This document shows positions 32,067 through 39,901 of a stretch of 40,407 bases of DNA, one piece after another. Numbering within the stretch: the stretch's first letter is position 1; the number at the start of each line of letters is the position of its first letter. A program made the position numbers and the translations under genes. Origin of the DNA: Streptococcus mitis (lineage in GTDB: Bacteria; Bacillota; Bacilli; Lactobacillales; Streptococcaceae); assembly GCA_018364455.1 (NCBI GenBank), contig JAGZLW010000018.1, positions 1 to 40,407 on the forward strand, given 5' to 3'. Below the pieces are notes generated by a model. The model saw only the letters and a list, made by a program, of their open reading frames with translations. It was not told the origin of the DNA and ran no database searches.

Positions 32067-33594
32067 CACTCTTCTCCTTTCCCAAGTTTCCACCAGCCAT
32101 CAAGACACCAAGTTCTTGTTTATTGGTTGTTTCTGGTGATACAATACCTTGAATCTTCCCATCGTGGATAACGGCGATACGGTCTGAGACGTTTAAAATC
32201 TCATCCAATTCAAAGCTGACAACAAGGACAGCCTTGCCATTATCACGCTCTTCAATCAAGCGCTTGTGGATATATTCAATGGCACCGACATCCAAACCAC
32301 GAGTTGGCTGGCTGACGATAAGGAGATCAGGATCACGATCAATTTCACGAGCAATAATTGCTTTTTGTTGATTTCCTCCTGAAAGTGCAGCCGCAGGAAC
32401 AAATTCACTGGCAGCACGAACATCAAATTCTTCCATTAGCTTTTTAGCATAAGAAGTAATATTTGAATAGTTCAAAATTCCATTTTTACTATGTGGTTCT
32501 TTGTAGTAGGTTTGAAGGGCAATATTTTCAGAAATCATCATTTCCAAAATCAAGCCATCACGGTGACGGTCTTCTGGAACGTGCCCAACACTCAACTCTG
32601 TAATCTGACGTGGGTGCAAGCCTACAATTGAATCTCCTTTTAGCTCAATGCTTCCAGATTCAACCTTGCGAAGGCCTGTAATGGCTTGAATCAGTTCAGA
32701 CTGACCATTTCCATCAATCCCCGCAATACCAACAATCTCTCCAGCACGAACATCCAAGGACAGATTTTTAACAGCTGGAACACCGCGGTTTTCATTGACC
32801 ACCAAGTCTTTAATAGACAAGACAACTTCTTTTGGTTGAGAGGCTTGTTTCTCTGTTTTAAAGGAAACAGAACGTCCTACCATCATTTCTGCCAAATCAG
32901 CATTAGTAACTCCTGCAATTTTGACGGTTTCAATTGATTTCCCACGACGGATAACTGTAACGCGGTCAGAAACTGCACGAATCTCGTCCAACTTGTGAGT
33001 AATCAAGATAATTGATTTTCCTTCTTTGACAAGATTTTTCATAATAGCCATCAACTCATCAATTTCTGATGGAGTCAAAACAGCCGTTGGTTCGTCAAAG
33101 ATAAGGATATCAGCCCCCCGATAAAGGGTTTTTAAAATTTCTACACGTTGTTGGGCTCCAACTGAGATGTCTGCCACCTTGGCAGAAGGGTCAACAGCTA
33201 AGCCATAACGTTCAGAAAGAGCCTTGATTTCTTTGCTAGCTCCAGCAATATCTAGCACACCATTTTTAGTCAATTCACTACCTAAAATGATGTTTTCAGC
33301 CACTGTGAAGGCTTCTACCAACATAAAGTGCTGGTGAACCATTCCGATTCCCAAGCTAGCTGCTTTAGATGGTGAGTCGAGGTTAACAACTTGTCCGTTG
33401 ACCGCGATTTCACCACTAGTTGGTTCAAGAAGCCCTGCTAGCATGTTCATGAGCGTGGACTTTCCAGCCCCATTTTCTCCTAAAAGTGCATGAATTTCAC
33501 CTTTTCGTAGGTGCAGGTTGATTTTGTCGTTGGCAACAAATTCACCAAACACCTTGGTAATATCACGCATCTCAATGACATTTTCGTGTGCCAT
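32059..33594 (-). CDS. Nucleoside ABC transporter ATP-binding protein (two ATPase domains)
   Basis: This 511-residue protein carries two fused ABC domains. The first has Walker A GENGAGKST, signature SVGAQQRVE and Walker B LIFDEPTAVL; the second has the modified Walker A GIDGNGQSE, signature LSGGNQQKA and LLIVSQPTRGLDVG, in which the usual DEP is SQP. This sugar/nucleoside-importer (YufO/NupA) pattern normally leaves one catalytically degenerate site. AAAGGAAGAG precedes the ATG. It is separated from pnrA by 143 bases holding three hairpins. Confidence 0.94.
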   Translation of the reverse strand: MAHENVIEMRDITKVFGEFVANDKINLHLRKGEIHALLGENGAGKSTLMNMLAGLLEPTSGEIAVNGQVVNLDSPSKAASLGIGMVHQHFMLVEAFTVAENIILGSELTKNGVLDIAGASKEIKALSERYGLAVDPSAKVADISVGAQQRVEILKTLYRGADILIFDEPTAVLTPSEIDELMAIMKNLVKEGKSIILITHKLDEIRAVSDRVTVIRRGKSIETVKIAGVTNADLAEMMVGRSVSFKTEKQASQPKEVVLSIKDLVVNENRGVPAVKNLSLDVRAGEIVGIAGIDGNGQSELIQAITGLRKVESGSIELKGDSIVGLHPRQITELSVGHVPEDRHRDGLILEMMISENIALQTYYKEPHSKNGILNYSNITSYAKKLMEEFDVRAASEFVPAAALSGGNQQKAIIAREIDRDPDLLIVSQPTRGLDVGAIEYIHKRLIEERDNGKAVLVVSFELDEILNVSDRIAVIHDGKIQGIVSPETTNKQELGVLMAGGNLGKEKSDV

Positions 33595-33633
33595 GTGCTC
33601 TTCCTTTCAGAGTCTTATTTTATTTCAATAAAA

Positions 33634-33657
33634 CTTGCTAGTTTATCTAGTAGCAAG
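33634..33657 (-). other. Stem-loop upstream of the nucleoside ABC ATPase gene
   Basis: CTTGCTA (33634-33640) and TAGCAAG (33651-33657) pair; TTTTATT follows on the minus strand, so it could be a weak terminator. Confidence 0.45.
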
Positions 33658-33663
33658 CTTTAC

Positions 33664-33686
33664 TGAGACAAAATGACTTTGTCTCA
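33664..33686 (-). other. Perfect 9-bp stem-loop in the pnrA-ATPase spacer
   Basis: TGAGACAAA (33664-33672) and TTTGTCTCA (33678-33686) pair around a five-base loop. There is no T run. Confidence 0.5.
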
Positions 33687-33692
33687 ACTCTT

Positions 33693-33715
33693 AAAAAAGC
33701 GGCCGAGGGCCGCTT
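33693..33715 (-). terminator. GC-rich internal terminator after pnrA
   Basis: AAGCGGCC (33697-33704) and GGCCGCTT (33708-33715) form a strong stem with a three-base loop; six T residues follow on the minus strand. It lies within the operon and should let only part of the transcription continue. Confidence 0.75.
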
Positions 33716-33737
33716 CCTAAGAAATGACTTCCATCCA

Positions 33738-34790
33738 TTATTTTGCAGGAACTTTTACGCTTCCATCAAGGATTTTAGCTTTAGCATCTTCAACGGCTTT
33801 TTTACCTTCTTCAGAAAGGTTAGTTGTTACCAAGTCAACCCCTTTATCCTTCAATGAGTAAACGATTACTTGACCACCAGGGAATTCACCTTTTTCTGCC
33901 TTGTTAGAAATATCTTTTACAGTTGTACCAACTTGTTTCAAAGTAGATACAAGAACAAAGTTTGATTCTTTACCATCTTTAGAAGTGTATTTACCTTCTG
34001 CTTCTTGGTCACGGTCAACACCGATAACCCAAACTTTTTCATTTTCAGGACGGCTTTCGTTAAGTGATTTTGCTTCTGCAAAGACACCTGCACCTGTACC
34101 ACCAGCTACTTGGTAAACAATATCTGCACCAGCTGCGTATTGTGCGGCTGCAATTGTTTTACCTTTAGCAGCATCACCAAATGAACCAGCGTAGTCAACT
34201 TGTACTTTGATAGATGGGTCTACTGAGGCAACACCAGCCTTGAAACCAGCTTCAAAACGAGAGATAACTTCTGATTCCTGCCCACCTACAAAACCAACTT
34301 GTTTTGTCTTAGTTGTTTTAGCTGCTGCAACACCTGCGAGGTAACCTGACTCATTATCAGCGAAAGTTACACTAGCAACATTCTTTTTATCTTTAATCAC
34401 ATCATCAATCAAGACATAGTTCAAGTCAGAATGTTCTTTAGCTGCTTCTTCAACCGCATTGTGAAGGGCAAAACCAACACCGAAGATTAGGTTGTAACTT
34501 CCAGCTGCTTGTTGCAAGTTGTTAGCGTAGTCAGCTTCACTTGTTGATTGGAAGTAAGTGAAACCGTTATCTTTTGAAAGATTGTGTTCTTTACCCCAAG
34601 CCTGCAAACCTTCCCAAGCTGATTGGTTGAATGATTTATCATCAACACCACCAGTATCAGTGACGATTGCTGCTTTTGTCTTCACATCAGAAGATGAAGC
34701 TGCCTTACGAGAAGAGCGGTTACCACATGCAGCAAGTCCAACTGCTGCCACTGCAACTAGACCAAGGCCTAGCCATTGTTTCTTGTTCAT
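33738..34790 (-). CDS. pnrA: Nucleoside-binding lipoprotein (BMP/PnrA family)
   Basis: This 350-residue surface lipoprotein has signal MNKKQWLGLGLVAVAAVGL and lipobox LAAC, then a Bmp/PnrA periplasmic-binding fold (AIVTDTGGVDDKSFNQSAWE, GVGFALHNAVEEAA, AGSFGDAAKGKTIAAAQY, VWVIGVDRDQEAEG). It captures nucleosides for the ABC transporter encoded next; the pneumococcal homologue is PnrA. The start at 34790 is chosen because AGGAGG lies eight bases upstream and the signal peptide begins there, although the frame is open to 34862. Confidence 0.94.
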   Translation of the reverse strand: MNKKQWLGLGLVAVAAVGLAACGNRSSRKAASSSDVKTKAAIVTDTGGVDDKSFNQSAWEGLQAWGKEHNLSKDNGFTYFQSTSEADYANNLQQAAGSYNLIFGVGFALHNAVEEAAKEHSDLNYVLIDDVIKDKKNVASVTFADNESGYLAGVAAAKTTKTKQVGFVGGQESEVISRFEAGFKAGVASVDPSIKVQVDYAGSFGDAAKGKTIAAAQYAAGADIVYQVAGGTGAGVFAEAKSLNESRPENEKVWVIGVDRDQEAEGKYTSKDGKESNFVLVSTLKQVGTTVKDISNKAEKGEFPGGQVIVYSLKDKGVDLVTTNLSEEGKKAVEDAKAKILDGSVKVPAK

Positions 34791-34812
34791 TACTGAACCT
34801 CCTAAATAAGAT

Positions 34813-34827
34813 GTGCAACGATGTTGC
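34813..34827 (-). other. Small stem-loop in the pnrA leader
   Basis: TGCAAC and GTTGCA pair around a GAT loop in the 89-base cdd-pnrA spacer. There is no T run; it may affect mRNA stability. Confidence 0.35.
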
Positions 34828-34879
34828 AAGTATGGATTGATTGGCCACAAGGACCGTGCCACTCAGAGAGCGACTCAGA

Positions 34880-35269
34880 CTAATTTAAGTCTGTAAAAGA
34901 GTATGGAAGTAATTCCCCGACCGTCATCTCGACCGTCGATTTATCTTTTGCGACTAAGGTCACTTTTAGATCTTGTTCAAAAAATTCGACCATTACTTGG
35001 CGACAAGCACCACATGGTGAAATCGGTTTTTCAGTTTGACCATAAACAATCAGCTCTGAAAATTCTCTTTGTCCTTCAGATACAGCCTTAAAAATGGCTG
35101 TTCTCTCACCGCAATTGGTCAAAGGATAGCTAGCATTTTCGATATTCACTCCCGTGTAAACACTTCCGTCTTTTGCCACTAAAACTGCTCCGATAGGAAA
35201 GTGAGAATAGGGGACATAGGCTTTCTTGCTGGTTTCAATTGCCAGTTCAATCAACTCAGTAGTCGCCAT
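34880..35269 (-). CDS. cdd: Cytidine deaminase
   Basis: This 129-residue zinc enzyme deaminates cytidine and deoxycytidine to uridine forms. The zinc/catalytic set is visible: C53 and E55 in NCGERTAIF and C86/C89 in SPCGACRQ, the tetrameric three-cysteine type. The substrate loop VNIENASYP is present. The gene overlaps the end of deoC by 14 bases, with AAAGGAG upstream. It channels imported cytidine toward the phosphorylase encoded two genes upstream. Confidence 0.96.
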   Translation of the reverse strand: MATTELIELAIETSKKAYVPYSHFPIGAVLVAKDGSVYTGVNIENASYPLTNCGERTAIFKAVSEGQREFSELIVYGQTEKPISPCGACRQVMVEFFEQDLKVTLVAKDKSTVEMTVGELLPYSFTDLN

Positions 35270-35918
35270 CAGCCAATTCTCCTTTTAGAATTGCTACTCC
35301 AGCTGACGTTCCAATACGGGTCGCCCCTGCTTCAACAAAGGCAAGAGCATCTGCATAAGAACGAGCTCCACCAGCAGCCTTGACTCCCATATCAGGTCCA
35401 ACAGTTTCACGCATTAATTTAACATCTACTATCGTAGCACCACCAGTTGAAAAACCAGTAGATGTTTTGACAAAGTCAGCTCCCGCCTTCTGGGCTAATT
35501 GACAAGCCACAACTTTTTCTTGGTCTGTCAATAGGCAAGCTTCAATAATGACTTTAACCAACTTGTCACCACTTGCTTCTACTACTGCGCGAATGTCTGA
35601 TTCAACCAAATCAAGATTTCCTGATTTGAGGGCTCCAACATTGATCACCATATCAATCTCATCTGCGCCATTTTGGATAGCTTCTTTGGTTTCAAATGCT
35701 TTCACGGCTGAAGTTGTTGCTCCCAAGGGGAAACCAACCACTGTACAGACCTTGACATCTGTACCTTCAAGCCCTTTTTTAGCATGTTCAACCCAGGTCG
35801 GATTGACGCAGACGCTGGCAAAATCATACTCTCTAGCTTCAGACAACAAACAATCAATTTGTTTTTCTGTCGCATCTTGTTTTAAAAGCGTATGATCGAT
35901 ATATTTATTTAATTTCAT
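35256..35918 (-). CDS. deoC: Deoxyribose-phosphate aldolase
   Basis: This 220-residue class I aldolase cleaves 2-deoxyribose-5-phosphate to glyceraldehyde-3-phosphate and acetaldehyde. The Schiff-base lysine is K151 in DFVKTSTGFSTGG; K122 and the C-terminal GGARSYADALAFVEAGATRI phosphate region are also present. It lies 19 bases after pdp and overlaps cdd, so deoxyribonucleoside carbon enters glycolysis through this operon. Confidence 0.96.
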   Translation of the reverse strand: MKLNKYIDHTLLKQDATEKQIDCLLSEAREYDFASVCVNPTWVEHAKKGLEGTDVKVCTVVGFPLGATTSAVKAFETKEAIQNGADEIDMVINVGALKSGNLDLVESDIRAVVEASGDKLVKVIIEACLLTDQEKVVACQLAQKAGADFVKTSTGFSTGGATIVDVKLMRETVGPDMGVKAAGGARSYADALAFVEAGATRIGTSAGVAILKGELADGDY

Positions 35919-35937
35919 ATTCGGATTCTCCTGCAGT

Positions 35938-37215
35938 TTATGAGATAATTTCTATAATTTCTCGTAAACTTTGCACCCTATCATTTATTTTAACATATTT
36001 TTGAAAATCTGTAACTAGCTGAGGAGAAATTTTTCCATTTGTGTATACTTTTGCAACAATTTCTCCCTTTTGAACGGAATCTCCAACTTTCTTTTCAAAA
36101 ACAATTCCTGTTTCATAGTCCAAGGCATCAGATTTGACTGCACGACCAGCACCCAGTCTCATGGCATAAAGGCCAAATTCCATAGCAGGGAGAGCTGAAA
36201 TAAGGCCTGTTTCCTGGGCAGGGATATCCACCACATGGGCAACATTGACTGGACGATAGAGGTCTTCCAAGTCTCCACCTTGGGCTTGGACCATCTCCTC
36301 AAACTTAGCCAGCGCTTGGCCATTTTCAAGATGTTGGCGAACTTCTTCAACTGTCTTATTTACATTTGCCAGACCAAGCATAATTTGAGCCAATTCACAG
36401 ATAAAGTGGGTAATATCCTGACGGCCTTGTCCTTGTAAAATCTCCAATGCTTCAAGGATCTCCAGACGATTTCCAATCGCTCGTCCCAAGGGCTGGCTCA
36501 TATCCGTAATCACTGCAACTGTTTTTCGTCCAACTGTCTTACCGAGATCTACCATGGTTTGAGCCAATTCGCGCGCTTCATCAACCGTCTTCATGAAGGC
36601 ACCCTCACCGACAGTTACGTCCAGCAAAATAGCATCCGCCCCTGCCGCAATTTTCTTGCTCATCACCGAACTCGCAATCAAAGGAATCGTGTCGACAGTT
36701 GCGGTCACATCACGGAGGGCATAGAGAAGCTTGTCAGCTTTGACCAACTGGTCTGATTGCCCAATGACAGATACTCCAATGTCCTGCACCTGACGAATGA
36801 AATCTTCTTGACTGCGCTCGACTTGATAGCCCTTAATGGACTCCAATTTATCAATGGTTCCACCAGTATGTCCAAGACCACGACCACTCATTTTGGCTAC
36901 AGGCACACCAAAGCTAGCAACAAGAGGAGCCAAAATCAAGGTTACCTTATCACCAACACCACCCGTAGAATGCTTATCAACCTTAACCCCATCAATAGCT
37001 GATAAATCAAACTCTTGCCCAGTCTTAACCATATTCATAGTTAAATCTGAGATTTCTCGTGTTGTCATTCCTTTAAAATAAACAGCCATAGCAAAGGCAG
37101 ACATCTGATAATCTGGCACTGTCCCTGACACATAGCCTTCTACTAGCCATTCAATTTCACTTGAAGTCAATTCTTGACCGTCTCGTTTTTTTTGGATTAA
37201 ATCAACTGCTCTCAT
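35938..37215 (-). CDS. pdp: Pyrimidine-nucleoside phosphorylase
   Basis: This 425-residue enzyme splits uridine, deoxyuridine and thymidine into base plus (deoxy)ribose-1-phosphate. It has the thymidine/pyrimidine phosphorylase signature (SGRGLGHTGGTIDKLESI), the phosphate loop KHSTGGVGDK and the C-terminal alpha/beta domain (AMRLGAGRAVKSDALDYETG). The length fits Pdp. Its ATG overlaps the methyltransferase stop by ATGA, so it is translationally coupled to it. Confidence 0.95.
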   Translation of the reverse strand: MRAVDLIQKKRDGQELTSSEIEWLVEGYVSGTVPDYQMSAFAMAVYFKGMTTREISDLTMNMVKTGQEFDLSAIDGVKVDKHSTGGVGDKVTLILAPLVASFGVPVAKMSGRGLGHTGGTIDKLESIKGYQVERSQEDFIRQVQDIGVSVIGQSDQLVKADKLLYALRDVTATVDTIPLIASSVMSKKIAAGADAILLDVTVGEGAFMKTVDEARELAQTMVDLGKTVGRKTVAVITDMSQPLGRAIGNRLEILEALEILQGQGRQDITHFICELAQIMLGLANVNKTVEEVRQHLENGQALAKFEEMVQAQGGDLEDLYRPVNVAHVVDIPAQETGLISALPAMEFGLYAMRLGAGRAVKSDALDYETGIVFEKKVGDSVQKGEIVAKVYTNGKISPQLVTDFQKYVKINDRVQSLREIIEIIS

Positions 37216-37802
37216 TCTTTCACACTTCTAAGGATATAGTATCCCTTATCTTTTTTGACGATTTCACAATTGCCAAACACATCTTCCATCTTGGACTTGG
37301 CACTTGGAGCTCCTTGTTTTTTCTGGATGACGATGGTCAAATCCCCACCAGTTTCCAAGAAATCTTTACTTTTCTCAATGATTTCATGAACCACTTGCTT
37401 GCCTGCACGGATTGGAGGATTGGAAATGACATGGTCAAATTTCCCTTCAACTTGTTCATAGATGTTGGACTGGAAAATCGTCGCTTCTACTTTATTTCGT
37501 TCAGCATTTTGTCGTGCCAAATCCAAAGCACGATTGTTGATATCGACCATGGTCGCCTGAACTCCATAAGCCTTTGCTAAAGACAAGCCCAAAGGTCCGT
37601 AACCACAGCCTACATCAAGGACAGTTTCTCCTTGATTGACCTCAAGACACTTGAGCAATAGTTGACTTCCAAAGTCAACCATTTTCTTGCTAAAAACACC
37701 CGCATCCGTCAAAAAGGTCATTTTTTCTCCCAACAAGTCCACTCTCAACTCATGAATGTCGTGAGCAGCGTCAGGATTTTCTGCATAATACATTTTACTC
37801 AT
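37212..37802 (-). CDS. Class I SAM-dependent methyltransferase (RsmC-like small domain)
   Basis: This 196-residue Rossmann-fold methyltransferase has the SAM motif VLDVGCGYGPLGL (62-74), the acidic MVDINNRALDLA motif II and ISNPPIRAGK with NPP at 128-130, typical of RsmC/MTS enzymes that modify guanine or adenine in RNA. It lacks the extra N-terminal domain of E. coli RsmC. It heads the nucleoside operon. No ribosome site precedes the ATG and the -10 box ends six bases upstream, which predicts a leaderless message. Confidence 0.9.
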   Translation of the reverse strand: MSKMYYAENPDAAHDIHELRVDLLGEKMTFLTDAGVFSKKMVDFGSQLLLKCLEVNQGETVLDVGCGYGPLGLSLAKAYGVQATMVDINNRALDLARQNAERNKVEATIFQSNIYEQVEGKFDHVISNPPIRAGKQVVHEIIEKSKDFLETGGDLTIVIQKKQGAPSAKSKMEDVFGNCEIVKKDKGYYILRSVKE

Positions 37803-37808
37803 GAAACT

Positions 37809-37838
37809 ATTTTACCATAATTTGCCTTAAATTGTAAA
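37809..37838 (-). promoter_or_regulatory. Promoter of the nucleoside operon
   Basis: The minus strand carries TTTACA (37833-37838) and the extended -10 TGGTAAAAT (TAAAAT at 37809-37814), 18-base spacer. Only AGTTTC separates the -10 from the ATG. Confidence 0.65.
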
Positions 37839-37862
37839 TCGTTTACATATCCAGAATGAGAC

Positions 37863-37906
37863 AAAAAGATTGAAGGAAGTTGCTTTACAATAGCTCCCCT
37901 TCAATC
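37863..37906 (-). terminator. Terminator of the small membrane-protein gene
   Basis: GATTGAAGG (37868-37876) and CCTTCAATC (37898-37906) form a perfect 9-bp stem with a long loop, followed by TTTTTG on the minus strand. Confidence 0.65.
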
Positions 37907-38010
37907 TCTTTCAACCTTTATAAGCAAATAGTATTTCATCTAGGACTACAGCTATCATTGCCATGATAAAACAACAAATTTATTGTCTATAATCAAGCGC
38001 ATTTTTATTA

Positions 38011-38415
38011 CTATTGCTTAACCTTCAGATACTTAATTATCAACAAAATTCCCAACAAAATATTTAGATAAAAGCCCAACTGATACGTTTTTGTCAGGAT
38101 TTCCAAACTTGTCCAAAGCCGTATCAAATCTTCTAGCGACATGCGGAAGAAATAACCCTCTGTCGCAATCCATAGGACTAAAAAGCAATAACTACCAGCA
38201 GCAAGCCATTTCGCCCACCGTTTTTTTATTAAGAAAGCAATTAAGAGCGAACAGATAAAGATAGCTGTTACAATAGCATGTTCCATCAAAAAAGTAAAAC
38301 CGTAATAGATTTCCACAAAGCGTCTACCATTATCCGCATTGGCTCCTTTTATAAAAGGTAGTGCAAAACTTAAAATAAAACAGAGTTCCAATAGGTAACG
38401 TTTCAAGATTTTCAT
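38011..38415 (-). CDS. Small integral membrane protein, function unknown
   Basis: This 134-residue hydrophobic protein has about four membrane segments: CFILSFALPFI (~12-22), HAIVTAIFICSLLIAFLI (~46-63), WLAAGSYCFLVLWIA (~70-84) and LGFYLNILLGILLIIKYL (~113-130), with a Lys-rich C-terminus. I do not recognise a family. AGGAGGTG precedes the ATG, so it is clearly meant to be translated. It is monocistronic with its own promoter (38524-38552), a leader of about 100 bases and a terminator, between the nucleoside operon and coaA. Confidence 0.75.
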   Translation of the reverse strand: MKILKRYLLELCFILSFALPFIKGANADNGRRFVEIYYGFTFLMEHAIVTAIFICSLLIAFLIKKRWAKWLAAGSYCFLVLWIATEGYFFRMSLEDLIRLWTSLEILTKTYQLGFYLNILLGILLIIKYLKVKQ

Positions 38416-38523
38416 AGTACACCTCCTATAAGTTGTGAACTAAAAAGCCCCCTTTATAGCTGATAAGTCAGTAGAATCTATCTCCTATTTCATCAATAAA
38501 TTGATCAGTCTTTATCTATCTCT

Positions 38524-38552
38524 ATTATATAATTTTGACTGACTGAATTCAA
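38524..38552 (-). promoter_or_regulatory. Promoter of the small membrane-protein gene
   Basis: Minus-strand TTGAAT (38547-38552), 17-base spacer, TATAAT (38524-38529). The predicted leader of roughly 100 bases contains a short ATCAAT/ATTGAT hairpin and is unusually long for this window. Confidence 0.7.
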
Positions 38553-38580
38553 GAAACCGCTTTATTTTTTTAGCTTTTTA

Positions 38581-38589
38581 TGGTATGAT
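38581..38589 (+). promoter_or_regulatory. coaA: Extended -10 promoter of coaA
   Basis: TGGTATGAT at 38581-38589, 26 bases before the coaA ATG. An in-frame ATG inside this box is therefore not the translation start. Confidence 0.6.
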
Positions 38590-38614
38590 AGACAAAATAT
38601 CTAGGGGAAAACAA

Positions 38615-39535
38615 ATGACCAACGAATTTTTACATTTTGAAAAAATCAGCCGCCAGACTTGGCAATCTTTACATCGAAAGACAACACCTCCTTTGACAGA
38701 AGAAGAATTGGAATCTATCAAGAGTTTTAATGACCAAATCAGTCTTCAAGACGTTACAGATATCTATCTCCCCTTGGCTCATCTGATTCAGATTTACAAG
38801 CGAACTAAGGAAGATTTAGCCTTTTCAAAAGGAATTTTCCTCCAACGTGAAAGCAAAACCCAGCCTTTTATCATTGGGGTTTCTGGGAGTGTTGCCGTTG
38901 GAAAATCCACAACCAGTCGCCTATTGCAAACCCTGCTTTCTAGAACTGTAACTGATGCTAGTGTTGAGTTGGTTACAACTGATGGCTTTCTCTATCCCAA
39001 CCAGACCTTGATTGAGCAGGGGATTTTAAATCGCAAGGGATTTCCTGAAAGCTATGATATGGAAGCTCTTCTCAACTTCCTGGATCACATCAAAAATGGA
39101 CAAGATGTAGATATTCCTGTCTATTCTCATGAATTCTACGACATCGTACCTGAGGAAAAGCAAAGCGTCAAAGCTGCTGATTTTGTCATTGTTGAGGGAA
39201 TAAATGTCTTTCAAAATCCACAAAACGAGCGTCTCTACATTACTGACTTCTTTGACTTCTCCATCTATGTTGATGCTGCAGTCGATGACATCGAGAGTTG
39301 GTATCTGGACCGTTTCTTAAAGATGCTGAGCCTAGCCCAAAACGACCCTGATAGCTACTATTATCGTTTTACACAAATGCCGATTGGGGAAGTGGAATCC
39401 TTTGCCCATCAGGTCTGGACCAGTATCAATCTCACAAATCTACAAAATTATATTGAACCAACCAGAAATCGAGCGGAAGTGATTCTTCATAAAACAAAGG
39501 ACCATGAAATCGATGAAATTTACTTAAAAAAGTAA
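38615..39535 (+). CDS. coaA: Pantothenate kinase type I
   Basis: This 306-residue enzyme phosphorylates pantothenate in the first step of CoA synthesis. The P-loop GSVAVGKST (91-99), LVTTDGFLYPN with the catalytic Asp and DFVIVEGINVFQ are type I CoaA signatures. The start at 38615 follows AGGGGA; ten additional in-frame codons upstream would include the promoter -10 and are excluded. It is divergent from the small membrane-protein gene and followed by rpsT. Confidence 0.96.
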   Translation: MTNEFLHFEKISRQTWQSLHRKTTPPLTEEELESIKSFNDQISLQDVTDIYLPLAHLIQIYKRTKEDLAFSKGIFLQRESKTQPFIIGVSGSVAVGKSTTSRLLQTLLSRTVTDASVELVTTDGFLYPNQTLIEQGILNRKGFPESYDMEALLNFLDHIKNGQDVDIPVYSHEFYDIVPEEKQSVKAADFVIVEGINVFQNPQNERLYITDFFDFSIYVDAAVDDIESWYLDRFLKMLSLAQNDPDSYYYRFTQMPIGEVESFAHQVWTSINLTNLQNYIEPTRNRAEVILHKTKDHEIDEIYLKK

Positions 39536-39542
39536 TTTTCCC

Positions 39543-39571
39543 TTGTCAAAACGTAAGTTTTCAGATATAAT
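39543..39571 (+). promoter_or_regulatory. rpsT: Promoter of rpsT
   Basis: TTGTCA (39543-39548), 17-base spacer, TATAAT (39566-39571); near-consensus, as expected of a ribosomal-protein gene. Confidence 0.8.
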
Positions 39572-39602
39572 GGTATAGTTAGTAAATATGGAGGTAAGAA
39601 CA

Positions 39603-39836
39603 TTGGCAAACATTAAATCAGCTATCAAACGCGCTGAATTGAACGTTAAACAAAACGAAAAGAACTCAGCTCAAAAATCAGCTATGCGTACTGCTATCAA
39701 AGCTTTCGAAGCAAACCCATCTGAAGAACTTTTCCGTGCTGCTAGCTCAGCCATCGATAAAGCAGAAACTAAAGGTTTGATCCACAAGAATAAAGCTAAC
39801 CGTGATAAAGCACGTCTTGCAGCTAAACTTGGTTAA
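39603..39836 (+). CDS. rpsT: Ribosomal protein S20
   Basis: This 77-residue basic helical protein of the 30S subunit reads (M)ANIKSAIKRAELNVKQNEK and ends DKARLAAKLG. The start is TTG at 39603, with GGAGGTAA upstream at the proper distance. The ATG five codons earlier overlaps that ribosome site and would add a non-conserved leader. A rare start codon is also found in E. coli rpsT, where it is tied to autoregulation. Confidence 0.96.
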   Translation: MANIKSAIKRAELNVKQNEKNSAQKSAMRTAIKAFEANPSEELFRAASSAIDKAETKGLIHKNKANRDKARLAAKLG

Positions 39837-39857
39837 TCTTTAACTGGATACAAAATG

Positions 39858-39877
39858 AGCTCTTCGGAGCTTTTTTT
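39858..39877 (+). terminator. Terminator of rpsT
   Basis: AGCTC (39858-39862) and GAGCT (39867-39871) with a UUCG tetraloop, followed by a T run. Confidence 0.75.
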
Positions 39878-39901
39878 GTACACATTTTTCTGGAGGTTAT
39901 C

